Below, in pieces: positions 10,159 to 22,600 of a stretch of 64,000 nt of DNA. The stretch is from contig OX155957.1 in NCBI GenBank assembly GCA_944548615.1, forward strand, positions 8,965,597 to 9,029,596. Reading direction: 5' to 3'. This DNA is from Micropterix aruncella. Lineage: Eukaryota > Arthropoda > Insecta > Lepidoptera > Micropterigidae. Made by a program: the position numbers and the translations under genes. Under the pieces are notes generated by a model. The model did not search any database, was not told where the DNA came from, and saw only the letters and a list, made by a program, of their open reading frames with translations. Numbering within the stretch: position 1 is the stretch's first letter; the number at the start of each line of letters is the position of its first letter.

Positions 10159-13100
10159 CTAACTTGGATGCTTCAATAACTGCATTGCCAGTTGCTCCGC
10201 TTCGTTAATCGATAACGATTTTGAAAAATCATCAACTTTCATCCGTTTCTCTTTCTTTGATGTTTTTTCTATAATGTTTTTCCTTTTTGCTAGAAGTTTT
10301 TCTTTAGGCTTGTGAATAGTCTCGATTTCTGAGTCATTATCGTTATTTTCCGAGCCGTCGATATTATTGTCTTCTTTTCCATAGATCTTATCCGGATCCG
10401 GCAGCCAAGACGTATCCAGTCCATCCGACTCGGAATCAGATCCAAACTCATCCCTCTCTTCATTCTTTTTGTTCTTGATCTTCAGTTTCTTCTCCCTGTG
10501 CTTGGCTTTGATTTTCTGCCTGAACACTTCTTTATCGAACTTGTCTTCCTCTCTCAAAACTTCCTTCGCTTTCTCGATATCTATACCGCCGGTCTCCTCG
10601 TTTTCGTACAGTCGGCCGGCTTCCGAACGTAGATCGCGTTTCGCATCCAAAATCGCATGGCCTTCGTCGTCGAAACCGATCTTTGTATTAACCTTTATAT
10701 TCTTTCGTTGCAATTTCTTTGCGACATCTTCTTTCGTTACTATCTTCTTCTTTTTCTTACTTTTCTTCGATTCAATCGGAGCGATTTCTTCCGATTCTGA
10801 TTCGTCGTCCAAATTATGATCTTTCCTCTTTAGCGTGATTAGATCGTCGTCGCTTTCTTCCGCTATGTCGAAGTTTAATGTTTCTTTTTTGACAATTTTT
10901 TTCTTCTGTTTAACGGCTGGTTTTTCGATGGCTATATCGTCGTCGATTTCGGCCAATTCGACCAATTTCTCTTTTATCGTGTCCAAGTTTTTACTTTTGT
11001 TTTTCGATCGTTGCAAAAACCGAATGCGCGGCGGAACGACCAATCCGAGCGATTTCGCATAAGCTTCCGTATCCAACTGCTGCACGTTAAACACTTTTTT
11101 GTTTTTCATCAAAAAGATTGATTTTGCATAGCTGACGAATGCGCGCTGCGCGGTCTCCTTCAGTTCGGGAAACTCCGCAAGAGTCGACTCCATCTTGCTC
11201 TGCGGCGACGTTAATTTAGACGGATCGACCTGTATGAGATTTATTGGGATTTTGCGGGATTTCAATTCGGACGTCATCGCTTCTTCTTCGGACGGGAGCA
11301 ACATGAGGAGGCCTTCGCCCTTGCCGCCGTAGCCGCGGGCGGTTCGACCGACGCGGTGTATGTACGTGTCGACGTTCTCCGGGCAGTCGTATTGCAGAAC
11401 CCAATTTACATGCGGGAAATCGAGACCGCGCGACGCTAAATCTGTCGCAAAGAGCACGACATTCGATTTCTTGCAAAACTCATTGTAAATTTTCTCTCGC
11501 TTCTCCTGGTGCAACCGGCCGTATAAACCAAGGAGGCTCACTCCAGGTCTCAACTTGCAGAACATATCGTACATGTATTTGACTTGTTTGCACGTTGCGA
11601 AGAATACGATAATTTTTTGTTTCAAGTGGTTTTTTATGAAGGACCATAATGTGGCGACTTTATTGTCGATTTGGCAAACGATATAGCTCTGTTTTAAGCT
11701 GGTCGGGGTGCTCGTGTCGGATTTTTCGTGCGGATCAACGTATACAGGGAACGAAAGGCTCAATCGTGCCAAATCTTTCACGGATTTCGTTTGCGTAGCG
11801 GAAAAGAGTAACGTCTGACGCTCAGGCGGTAAGTTCTCTATGATTGCGTTCATAGTCGTTTCAAATCCCATGTCTAAGCAACGATCCGCTTCGTCCAGTA
11901 TTAGGATTTGCATATTATCGCATTTAAATAATGGGTTTTCGTCCATATGCTGGAGCAAGCGCCCAGGTGTACAAATCAGAATATTACACTGATCCATTCT
12001 CTTGCGTTCGAATCTCAAATTTTGCCCTCCGATAATCAAACCAGCGGAAAAATCGTGGTACCTTCCTAAATTCCGCAGCGTCTGATAAATCTGATAGGCC
12101 AATTCGCGGGTCGGCGATATTATGAGAGCGCCCAACCCATCAAGACGAGTCCATTTCTTGCAGAAAAGCAACTCGAGAACTGGAACAAGGAAAGCGACCG
12201 TTTTCCCCGACCCTGTTTTCGCCGCCCCCAATACATCCTTCCCTTGCACAGCATAGCCGATGGAATGCTTTTGTATTTCAGTCGGAACGATGTAATTGCA
12301 GTCTTTGAGGCCTCGGAGCGTGCGCTGCGTGAGCGGGAAATCGCGAAACGTCTGAATCTTCTCTGGGTCGATCTAAAAAAAGTTTGTATTATCATAAAAT
12401 GTAGAATATAAAGAATGGGAATGTAACTGTAAGGAATAGATAGGGTAGGAATAGGATAGGAATGTAGGAATGTAAAGGATAGGAATGTAACTTATAGGTT
12501 GCGGTCACGCAAAATAGGCACACTGGATGTCGACTTGCGGAGGAACGCCCAGTACAACTAACAACTATAGGTTGCGGTATAGAATTTCACCGCATCAATT
12601 ATAAAGATTCTTTAATGGCTCATAACTTTATCATTTCTAGGACACATAAATAGATTTAGCTGAGGAATACGAGTGCTGCTATTAAAAATAAAACAAAACA
12701 AAAACTAGTCAAAACTCACTCAAAAATGCCTATCCGTAAGTAATTAATAGAATAGCTGAAAAACTTAAAAAAAACAAAGGCAAAAAAGATGTCATGGTAT
12801 GTGTCCTATTCTGTTATCAAAGAGTCATTAAAATTACAAAAAAAAACATTACAAATCAGTATAAAACTCAAAATTACAATTCACCACAAAATAATTGTTA
12901 GGAAACCTAAAAACTTATAGCAAGTATCAATTTTTCCTAACAATAATTTTGTTTCCGCAAGTGAGAGTGGCAAACGGTCAAATTACTAATTGTCGCTCCG
13001 TGCGATATTAATTCTTTATAAATTATAAAATGCAATTTTCCTAGGGTAAATCTATTTTGATCGTGTTTAAGAGTTGTTAACAAATACTAAGCCATCAATT

Positions 13101-13842
13101 GTTTTTTATTATTAATGCAGCGAAATTCTATACTGCAGCCAATCCAACTACAAGCTAGGCTGGGATTTCAACTTTGACTGCAATATTTTCAGATGAAGCG
13201 ACCTATCTTCATCTCCTGTAGGAATTATTTTAAAATAGGAACCTTTCTCAAAAATCGAAAAAATAAAGAAATACTACTAGATTTGATCATTGTAACGCTA
13301 AATTTGAAAGAAAAAAGCTTCGTATTCGTAAAATTTCGAGACATACAAACTAATCTGACCTACCGCCAAATAGGTGTTTATTTAAAAAAAACTAACCTAC
13401 CGAAATGTAGGGGGTTTGACGCTTCTTTGAATGCCTATATCTCGCTTATTTATTGAGACCGAATAAAGATTATTGCAGATTCGGAATCAGCGTGGTGAAT
13501 ATAGTCGGGTGACGTTAAAAAATCAACAATCTAGAAGAGGTTCCTATACTGCAATAAATCGACCTTAGATTGTTAGGGTATCATGTGAAAATAATTATTA
13601 TCTAATGTATCTGGTTTTCGCCGAGATCAAATGAGAAACCCTGCCCAAACTATGGAAATTATGGAATCACAATGGTCAGCATTTGATTTAGACAGCGACA
13701 AAATAAAAGAAATTCTCACGGTTTCGTATTGGCTTTGAAGGTACTGAATTGCGGCGTCATCGTCGTCGGATCGCTTTTCTCTCCTCTTAAATACGTAGTT
13801 TCGCTTCTTTCGATTTGTATTTTCATTTTCGTCTTCCGACAT
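10159..13842 (-). CDS. DDX10: ATP-dependent RNA helicase DDX10/Dbp4-like (2 exons)
   Basis: This is a nucleolar DEAD-box helicase; in yeast, Dbp4/Hca4 acts in 18S rRNA processing and U14 snoRNA release. Exon 1 is 13842-13720 (41 codons, acidic then basic) and exon 2 is 12372-10159. They join in phase 0 to give 778 aa. Motifs in order: Q motif around 50-75; I AAKTGSGKT (91-99); Ia PTRELA (128-133); TPGR (176-179); II DEAD (201-204); III SAT (232-234); V ATDLASRGLDFP (from 350); VI HRVGRTAR (380-387). After the helicase core come blocks characteristic of the DDX10 family: KVFNVQQLDTEAYAKSLGL, the ETGGIDIEKAKEVLREEDKF segment with KAKHREKK, and the C-terminal LAMQLL. The tail is rich in Lys/Glu/Asp. 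The 1.35-kb intron holds an inverted-repeat element. It is convergent with CPOX. Confidence 0.95.
12570..13140. mobile_element. Inverted-repeat element in DDX10 intron 1
   Basis: The left end ggttgcggtatagaatttc and right end gaaattctatactgcagcc are inverted copies of about 32 bp. A second, inner inverted pair is built on ctaggacacat / atgtgtcctat. It has no coding capacity and is probably a MITE. The target duplication is not clear. Confidence 0.5.
13285..13525 (+). repeat. Dispersed repeat, copy 1
   Basis: This stretch and 16970-17255 share blocks in the same order: ttgatcatt, aaataggtgttt, ctaacctacc, acttctttgaatgcctata, ttatttattga, gcagattcggaatcag and cgggtga. A weaker relative lies near 47030-47095. 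Neither copy is coding; the family is unidentified. Confidence 0.5.
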
Positions 13843-14524
13843 TTTAATGAATATAACCCGCTAGTCAATAAAAACAAACTAAACACGTGCGATAACTTTG
13901 CACGTTTTTTGACATTTGTTTGACAGTTGACAATCGTAGAGCTGAGTAATACATTGCCCAGTTACTACTACTCGAAACGATAACCAGTTATTTTGTGTTG
14001 TAAAGCAGTATTTATTTAGTTTCACATGTTAAGGTTACACACAACCTACGGTTACATAAAGAAAAAATAACGACTACATAAAGCCAGAAATTGATCCATC
14101 CCAATCCCATGCAACCCGAGGCACGCCAAACATTTAACTAGGTTTACGCCTGTGCCTAGATGTACGATTCGAGAAGTGCGAGTATAGGTACAAAAAAAAT
14201 ACGAGTAGTAATGATTCAACGAAATGTACTTCAAAACTTCAGGACCTTTTTCACACCTATCGCCAAGTTTCTCACTGATAAATTAAACTTAATCGTCTTG
14301 AACCGAATCGAATATATTAAATTATTGTTTCATCAAATATGAAACACGAACAATAATTAAATCTTCTTCCGAATGACCAGATAACTGAAATTATTATTAT
14401 TGTATGGTTTAAAAAGGGAAAATAGTGTCTTGTCAAGAGAGACTTCACCTGTATCATAGTGAGTTTTGAGAAACTGATTGAATTTAAATAAAATTCATAT
14501 ACGCATTGTAACGTTAGAACTGAC

Positions 14525-14582
14525 GGCACACGCGCTTCGCGAGTGATTTTAAAATTTAAATCACTCGCAAAGCGCGTGTGCC
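14525..14582. repeat. 58-bp near-perfect hairpin
   Basis: The 25-base arm ggcacacgcgcttcgcgagt(gattt) is repeated inverted with a single mismatch, separated by an 8-base AT loop. There is no T-run or gene end next to it, so it is not an obvious terminator. Confidence 0.7.
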
Positions 14583-14594
14583 AAAATTAAAAAG

Positions 14595-14985
14595 TTATAT
14601 CTTAGGAAATACGCACATAATTTCGTTCAGTCCGGCTTCAGATTCAAAGTCTCTTGCGTGGCCTCTACCAGACAATAGCGGTAATTCGTAGGCAAATTTA
14701 TCGCGAACCCGAGGCGCCCTTTGCCCGTTTGTGTCACTCGGAAGCAGGTGGCCAACGAGTCGTTTGAGTAAGCGACGACAGGTCGACATCTATCCCCTCT
14801 TCTTAGAAATCGTACGTTTTCAGACTCCCCAAGCAATACACCGGTTGAGCACAAGGCTAGCAAACCGATCAGGGCCCCGCCTCGTAGGGCCGCCCGAGGT
14901 GTTTCCCCGGCGCACAACAGTGTGACGTCATAACTGCGTGATAAATCGAGGAAACTGCGCAGTTCTGGCAGATGTTTACGTTTAC
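14595..14985 (-). CDS. GC-rich block with overlapping ORFs, unassigned
   Basis: Two minus-strand frames are open through a block clearly richer in G+C than its surroundings. One (14789-14595, true ATG, 64 codons) starts MSTCRRLLKRLVGHLL. The other stays open from about 14980 down to the TGA at 14627 and contains ALRGGALIGLLALC, a signal-anchor-like hydrophobic run, but lacks an ATG. A splice donor-like ctg/gtagag lies near 14670. I recognise neither product. It could be a first or internal exon of an unannotated minus-strand gene whose 3' part lies towards 14005, where a minus-strand AATAAA occurs. It could equally be non-coding GC-rich sequence. Confidence 0.25.
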
Positions 14986-15124
14986 CTGATCGCCCTCCTC
15001 GGAAACAGAACCCATGATTGTTGGGTTCGGGCCAACGGATCTGCTTTGACCGCTGCGGATAATTCCATTTCGATTTAGTGACGGTGGCTTCTTTGGAAGC
15101 GTAATTAACATACTAAACAACACC

Positions 15125-16679
15125 TACCCGATGGGTTTACTCAATAATTTAAAAATTACTCGCCAAAATACGAAGCAAGAAACTGCCGACGCCAGAAAAA
15201 CGTTACATGAAACAAACAGTGGACGGAACAAGGAGAACAATCGGAGTCAGACACGAGTTCACGACGACACAAAACGAAACTATCCCCGTTAGCAGTCCTT
15301 AATAGAATCCCGACGTGGTCTCAAAATAACAACAATCGTTGAGACAACCATCCCAGTCAGCCCATACTCGTAAGTAGGCACTTAACTTACTGAAGGCTCA
15401 GTAAGCGAATATAAGTAAATGTTTGAATAGGTATTCCGCAACGCGATCGCGCATACAATTTCGTTTGTATCAGTGGTGTGCTTGCGCTATGTCCTGCTTT
15501 CTTATTTGTAAATATGTCAATATTTATTGAAACTGATAATATTTTTCAATACATGTCACCGAATCGTCGGGTACTACAAATTTCACGCGGTAAATTCGTT
15601 TTCTATCCTATTTATAATTTCAAACAACCGCGATAGTCTTCGATTTTATATTATATTTTTCAATATGTTTCAAATAATTTTCAATATATAGGTAGTGCAA
15701 AATTCAGCATCGTGGGACGATTGCACAACGAAACACCCTAAATAAATCTATACATTCAGTTTTGTTTGGTTTACTTTCTCGGGCCACCGACCGACGAGAA
15801 GGAAGTGTTTTAAACGTGCTTCTGGGTGTCTCTCTGTATGTGTTCCTCCACGATAGCGCCCCAACGCTTAATCCGATTGAACTGAAATTTGGTATGCAGG
15901 CATCATTTAGTCATGGCAAAAGTTGAAAAGGTTGTGATTGACATTGGTCCACCAGGGGGCGCCCTTGTCATATTTTAATCTCGGAAGCTTGGACTTAGAA
16001 ACTTTGGTATACAAATGCCTTTTTGGGCCAAAATCACATTGTGAAGTTTTGGTTGGAATATCTCATATACAAGCTACAAATATTAACGCCGTATAGCCGA
16101 AGAACCGCGCCACCCGAGGAAATTGCAACAGAACCTAACCGGGCTCGTCCGCCGGCCGAGAGGGGACGCTCATCCATTTTCTTTATGAAATTAATGTTCA
16201 GATAAAATCAGTCTTTGGCTACTTGCCTGGAAAGTCTTATACATCCGATTTATTTTTATAGGTATTTACCTAGGAGGGTTGCGGTGTCGTGGAACGATTG
16301 CACAAAGATCGTTCCTATATAAATCTATACATAACCGGTTATTGAAGTAAGTAACTCATAACTATTTTGAAAATTATAGCAAAGAAAGAAAACTAGAAAA
16401 AATACGGGAAATACAGTTCAATTTTGTTTGTTTTTTCTTTACGTTTCTACTTATACATGAATAACTCCTATTCGACCATAATTTCGCCTTCAGAACGAAA
16501 TGACAAGCAACCCTATCATTCCAATATGGCGATCGACTGCCGGATGCGTTTAGTGTGAAGTTGCAGTTGTTGTGTTGAATTTTACGAATTCTCGCAGGAT
16601 ATGCTTTCCGCCGGATGCATTTTTGGAATCGTTTATTTTCGTTGTTTTGCTTTACGTGCGGTGAATACGCTCACAGAAG
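15125..16679. other. Region upstream of ZC4H2, with repeats
   Basis: There is no convincing gene. A motif gtcgtgggacgattgcacaa (about 15707-15730) recurs as gtcgtggaacgattgcacaa (about 16284-16305), each followed by taaatctatacat. The segment near 15820-15910 (tctctctgtatgtgttcctc ... gattgaactgaaatttggta) resembles 55080-55155 and looks like a dispersed repeat. The ZC4H2 promoter and 5' UTR must lie in the last few hundred bases. Confidence 0.4.
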
Positions 16680-19600
16680 ATGACAGCCGTGAATGAACGA
16701 GAAATATATCACAAATTAGAAGCCATGAAAGACATAAGGTATAATCGATTTTTTCGTTTTAAAAATATGTTTATACGTTTATCTATCGCCTTTTGTCAAA
16801 TCGGGGCATCTGATTGAAGGGGGATTGCGAAGGGCGCACCTGTGAACAAAATCAAATGATATAAAACGCATTTATGAAAATAATAATTTGTGATTAGTAT
16901 TGAATTGTTTTCGTGGAATATATTAGGTGTTACCTTAGCCTATTTTTCAAAAGAAAAGACCCAGACGTTGAAATTTGATCATTTTAATGCTAAATCTAAA
17001 AGAAAATCGAGTTGTTTTTTATTTTTTATTTTAAATTAATTTTTATGATGGTTAAAAAATACTAATCTAACCTACTGACAAATAGGTGTTTTTGAATAGT
17101 TTAAAAAAAACTAACCTTACCTACCGAAACGTACGTGTTTGACACTTCTTTAAATGCCTATATCTCTCTTATTTATTGAGTCCGACAAAACTTAATTGCA
17201 GATTCGGAATCAGTCGGGTGATGTTAAAAAATCATTAATTTTGAACTGGTAGCAATACTTAATAAATACCCTATTTTCAACGTACTTTGGATTTGTTAAT
17301 AGACCACCAAAAAAAATCTTACAGCTCATTTACACTCTCGTCTCGCGCATTGTGTCTGTATCTCGCCTCGCACCTTGCATAATCGAAGGAAATGAGTTTC
17401 TGTTTACACTCTCGTGGTGCGTGAGAGTTAGCAACTATTAGTTCAAGAGCCAGGCGACTAAAAAGTGAACAAGTTTTGTAAAAGCTGATACTTTCAGATC
17501 AGACAGTATTTTGGCCATAGAATGCTGGGGTAGAGTAAGCAGGCCAGACTCCGTGACACCTAGCACTGGCATAACTAGGAGAGGTGTAATTTTAATTAGT
17601 ACTCCCAAAGTCTTTTGGAAAAGCAAAAAAAATAATCAGTAGACAGTGGAAGAAATACAGAACTCGAAACAAATGGTCAGACTGCTTAACAATAAAATGT
17701 GTGGCGTCAGTATTACTCCCATACATGTCACAAAAATTAAGTCCATTATATAGCGCGGCACATTAGACCGATGCGTAATCAATACTGACAAATACGTACC
17801 GGCGTATTTGCAGGGACTTCATTTTTGTGACATGGATGGAGTAATGCTGACGCCACGCATTCTATTGTTAAGCAGTCTAACCATTTGTTTCAAGTTCTTT
17901 ATTGCATCCACTGTCTACTGATGAATTTTCAGCTTTTCCAAAACACTTTGGGGGTTCTAATTAAAATTACACCTTTCCTAGTACGCCAGCGCCAGGTGTC
18001 CCGGAATCTGGTCTGCTGACTCTACCTGATTCTATGGGCAAAATACTGTCTGATCTGAAAGTATCAGCTTTTACAAAACTCTCACACTTTTGTCGCTGGC
18101 TCCCCAAGTATTAGTATTCTACTAGGGGCGTTGTGTGCATTCTTGTGCAACTTTTCAAGCCTTTTTACTGTATCATATGCTTTGAAGATGTCGTCAGATT
18201 GTGTACTTGAAAGAAGAGACTTGAAAAGGTCCTAGAATTAAGGAATTATTTATTTATAATTAAGGAAGAATTTATTTATCAACCAAACATTTTGCATTTT
18301 GTCAGGAACAAAACGATAACCCTGGAGCGATTGAAGAGGAGTATCCTAAATGAGGTTAGATCCGGGGACCAGGAAGGGCGTTGTCTTGCGCAATACCGAA
18401 GAGAAATGGAGCTACTTCAGCAGGAAAAGATGAGTCACGTTGAGGAACTACGACAGATACATGCCGATATCAATGCAGTAAGCTTCTTCTCAGATATTAC
18501 ATACCATTCATGTCACTTTCATATTAATTTCTCTAGAAAAAATCGGTTGTATCACCCCCGAGACTTTCCCGGCTAGCAAACAAGCCCCCCCTCCCTGTGC
18601 CCCAACCCTTCTCGCCCCCCCCCTCTCTCTCTATGATAGTTATTGTGTCAAGTGATTATGATCACAAAATTGGATGAAGCGTTTGGGCGCTATCATGGAG
18701 GAATACACACACACACACACTCACAGACAGACTTCAATCTGGAAAAGGTTCTAATCGTCTCGGGGGGGGGGGGGGGGGTGAGGGAGGGGTTTAAATTGAT
18801 ATATCCGGTTTCATCTCAAAAGAAAAATTTACACGTTCACAACACTTTTCCCTAACCTTTGGTTGGCCGGGAAAGTAAAATTTCATATTTTTAATTTGAA
18901 ATAGGAGCACATACAAAATAAATAAAACCGTGATTCGGATACCCAAGGATCAGTGAGTGGTTTCGAAATTTCTGACACAAATTCTTTGAAATCGCTGGAA
19001 TCAAATATCTATACTTTTTTTCATTTGGTACCTAATCCTTAGATATCATGAGCTTCAGATATCTTTGCCCAAGTTTGTTTATTCATGCAAGCATTCTCAC
19101 TTCTTTCATGTGTGAGAGTTGACTGCCGACAGCTGTGTTTAGTAACTTCTCACTGAGCTGACTGGCATATTGTTTGGGTTTTATTTTTAGATCGCTACTA
19201 TTCCATTTCCTTTATGATTCCTTCGAGTTTCATTAGTCATTTTAAATCGGACAATTGTCGAGAAATAGGAATGATAGCTATTAAATTAGTTGTAATGATC
19301 GGAGTTTATAAATAATGGTAGGTATATTACATTCGTAGACTTATAAACTTCTATAGGTTCTCTATTCGTCTGAGGCATACACTTAAAACTACTGTTTTCT
19401 CTACAATCTCTACGTTTTCTAAACAATTTTATTCTCCACTTATATATAGCTGAAAAGGTAAAACTAGGTGTAACTTACCTATGGAGATTTATGTTATGTT
19501 ATAAAAAGTTGAACCCTAACGAAAAACAATCTCGTACATCTTTGGAAAATTGATTCAAATTGGAATAGTTTTCTGTAAATGCATCAACGGCATCGGTTAC

Positions 19601-22600
19601 TAAAACTCTTTGGTAAGACACTGTGATGCAATCGGCACTTTTTCACAGTATTGTAAGACCCAGCCTCCGACTCACGAGGAATTGCTTGGGCCTCTCTAGG
19701 ACAAACTTAAGGAGTGGGAATCCTTACTGGGCATTGTAAGCTCAACAGACCTACAAATTCTGGGCATCGTGGATGAGGCAACTTACCAAGGAGGAGACAG
19801 TGGAGCATTTGATCTGTGCATGTTCACAAGAAGAGAGAGGATCAGAGGAAATTACTCGGTAGATGCAGCAGAAATATGCAAGATCCGACCTTCATGGCTC
19901 CCGACGAGGATACTCTTTCACGGTCAACAGCACAGACACACAATTTTGTATACGCATTCAATTATGATAGCCCGTTATAAATTTCACCATGACATGGCTG
20001 CTGCACCCAGGGTTGACTCCCGACAAGGGGACTCCTCAACTGTTAACAGCACAGAAACAAAATTTTGTATTCAATTATGATAGCCAGTTCTAAGTTTCAC
20101 CGTGACAGGGCTGCTGCACCCAGGGTTGGCTTCCAACGAGGTGACTCCTAAACGGTCAACAGCATAAACACGAAATTCTGTATAGCATTCAATTATGATA
20201 GCCCGTTCTAAGTTCCACTATGACATGGCTGCTGCACCCAGGGTTGGCACGAGACAGAGCATTTTTATAAAAGCTTGTTTTTAAAAATGTGTTTTTTACT
20301 ATCAACATATTATTTTGTGTTTTTATTCCACAAGGCTGGTGTCTTTTTTGTGGAACCCGCCTTGTTGCGTATTGGCCAAAACTTCTAGGTGGGTATTTAT
20401 AGCATCATGCAGTCCGACCCTTTTAAGTATTGACCGCTCTCAACGCTGCTTGACTTCTGTAACAACGAGGAGAACTGGTGTCAACGTGGCTAAGCATGCC
20501 ACAATCTGAATGAAAATGAAAATAGATCTAAAATATTATTATTATTATTATTATTATTTATTCTGGACAGGCAGCTCTGCTGATACGTCCAGATCAGATC
20601 TTGTAAAGCTAAACAATATTAACAAGTTTTTAGGTACAAATCGAGTCTGTTTTTAAATTGATTGACAGAGATTGCACCAATCACTTCAAATGGTAGTTTA
20701 TTCCACATGTCCACCACTCTATTTGGCAAAACGTTCTTAAGAGGATTAGATTTAAATTTTGTACGGTTGAGTTTTTTGTTGTGACCTCGAAGATTTGTAT
20801 TGACTTTGAATTTGTAAATATTCTTCAGTGCAGGTACATCGTAATAATGTGTTAGAATTTTATATGTCTCAATCAGGTCCCCTCTTTGTCTTCTTTGTTT
20901 GAGTGTAGTAATTCCAAGTAATTTCAAGCGATCTTCATAATTCCTATTTTTCAGGCCCACTGGCATTTTGGTTGCTCTTCGCTGTACCTTTTCCAGGATA
21001 TCTACATCTTTGCAAAAGTAAGGGTTCCAGATCTGATAGCCATACTCAAGAATAGGTCTCACATATGCCTTGTAGATCTTGATAAAAACCTCTATTGATA
21101 GATGTTGGAAAGCCTTCCTTATTAGATAGAGAATAGAGTTGGCTCTTTTAGCAATTGCAATTATGTGTTTCTCCCATTTGAGATCATCAGTAATTGTTAT
21201 TCCAAGATCTTTTTGTTGCTTGACTGCTTCTAGTTGGGCGTTTGCCAGAAAATATTGTTTGTTGGGGTTGCTTTTCCCGATATGAAGCACTACACATTTC
21301 TCAACGTTTAAGGTAAGCAACCAATCTTCCGTCCACGCTTTGATCTTGTCAAGATCTTGCTGAAGCTGTCCACTGCATAGAATAGGATTGGCGAAGAATT
21401 TTGTGTCATCGGCAAAGTAGCTGCTCTGCGATGTGATTGAGGCTTGAAGATCCGTAATATACAAGGTGAACAAAACCGGACCCAGCACTGACCCTTGGGG
21501 TACACCACTGGATACAGTGAAATGTTCAGATTTAAAGTCGCCTACTTTCACTTGGAAGGTGCGACCAGTTAAGAAGTCTGATATCCAACTTAAAATTTTT
21601 CCTCGAATTCCGAGATGTTCAAGTTTTTGCAAAAGTCTTCTTACAGGAACTCTGTCGAAGGCCTTTTCGAAGTCGAGATATATAACATCTGTCGGTATAC
21701 CCCCATCCCAGTTCTCAGTCCAGCGGTTGAGACAAAGAAGTAAGTTGGTGACAGTGGAGCGCCCTGGAATGAAACCATGCTGTTCATTTGGGACAATTTT
21801 GTTTTGCGATATAAATTCGCGTAATTTTGCTGCAATGATTCTTTCCATGGATTTGCAAGCAATGCAAGTTAAGCTGATGGGACGGTAATTGGAAGCAGTG
21901 CGCTTATCTCCTTTTTTATAGATGGGGGTTACAATTGCGTGTTTCCAGTCTGCAGGTAATTTCCCTGATGTGATTGATTGCTGCATAATTACAGCTAGCG
22001 GTTTACTCAACTGACTTGCACATTCCCTCCAGAGTAAAGCCGGTAAGTTGTCTGGACCCATGGCGGATTCGACGTTTAGCATTTTTAAGGTTTTTTCCAC
22101 TAAATCTGTACTAATATGAACATCATCAAAACAATTAAGTCATCAAACAAATAAGTCAACTTTTACTCTTCGTTGGCTTATCGACCTGTCACCTATTTTT
22201 CTTGCAGATGGAAACAGTAATAAAACAGACTGAAGACAGCATGTCGCGCAAATTATCAACAGCATCTAGATTACACGAAGACTATAGACCGTTGAAAGCC
22301 GAAGTGGATTTATTAAGAAGACAGTGCTTAGGGCTCGATAGATTACCTGATTTGCATGAGGAGGAAGGCAGTCCCATCACACCCGAGTAAGTTGTCTTTT
22401 CTCACGGAAATGTTATTTTTAAACGTTGATACTAATTCTTCTTAATAACTGTGAGATGGAGATAGGTGTTTGATATTCTTGAAAATCAGCAACCTTATTA
22501 TGAACACTCTGTAATAGCAACCCTATTAAAAACTTTCGGTATTTGTTGCCTCCGTTGGAGAATAGGTAAACTTCTGACATGTGGCGAGAGTTGCTGCGAT

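Noticed and set aside
10469..11062. Plus-strand ORFs opposite DDX10
   Set aside because: They are antisense shadows of the DDX10 C-terminal Lys/Glu-rich coding sequence, giving Ser/Phe-rich nonsense.
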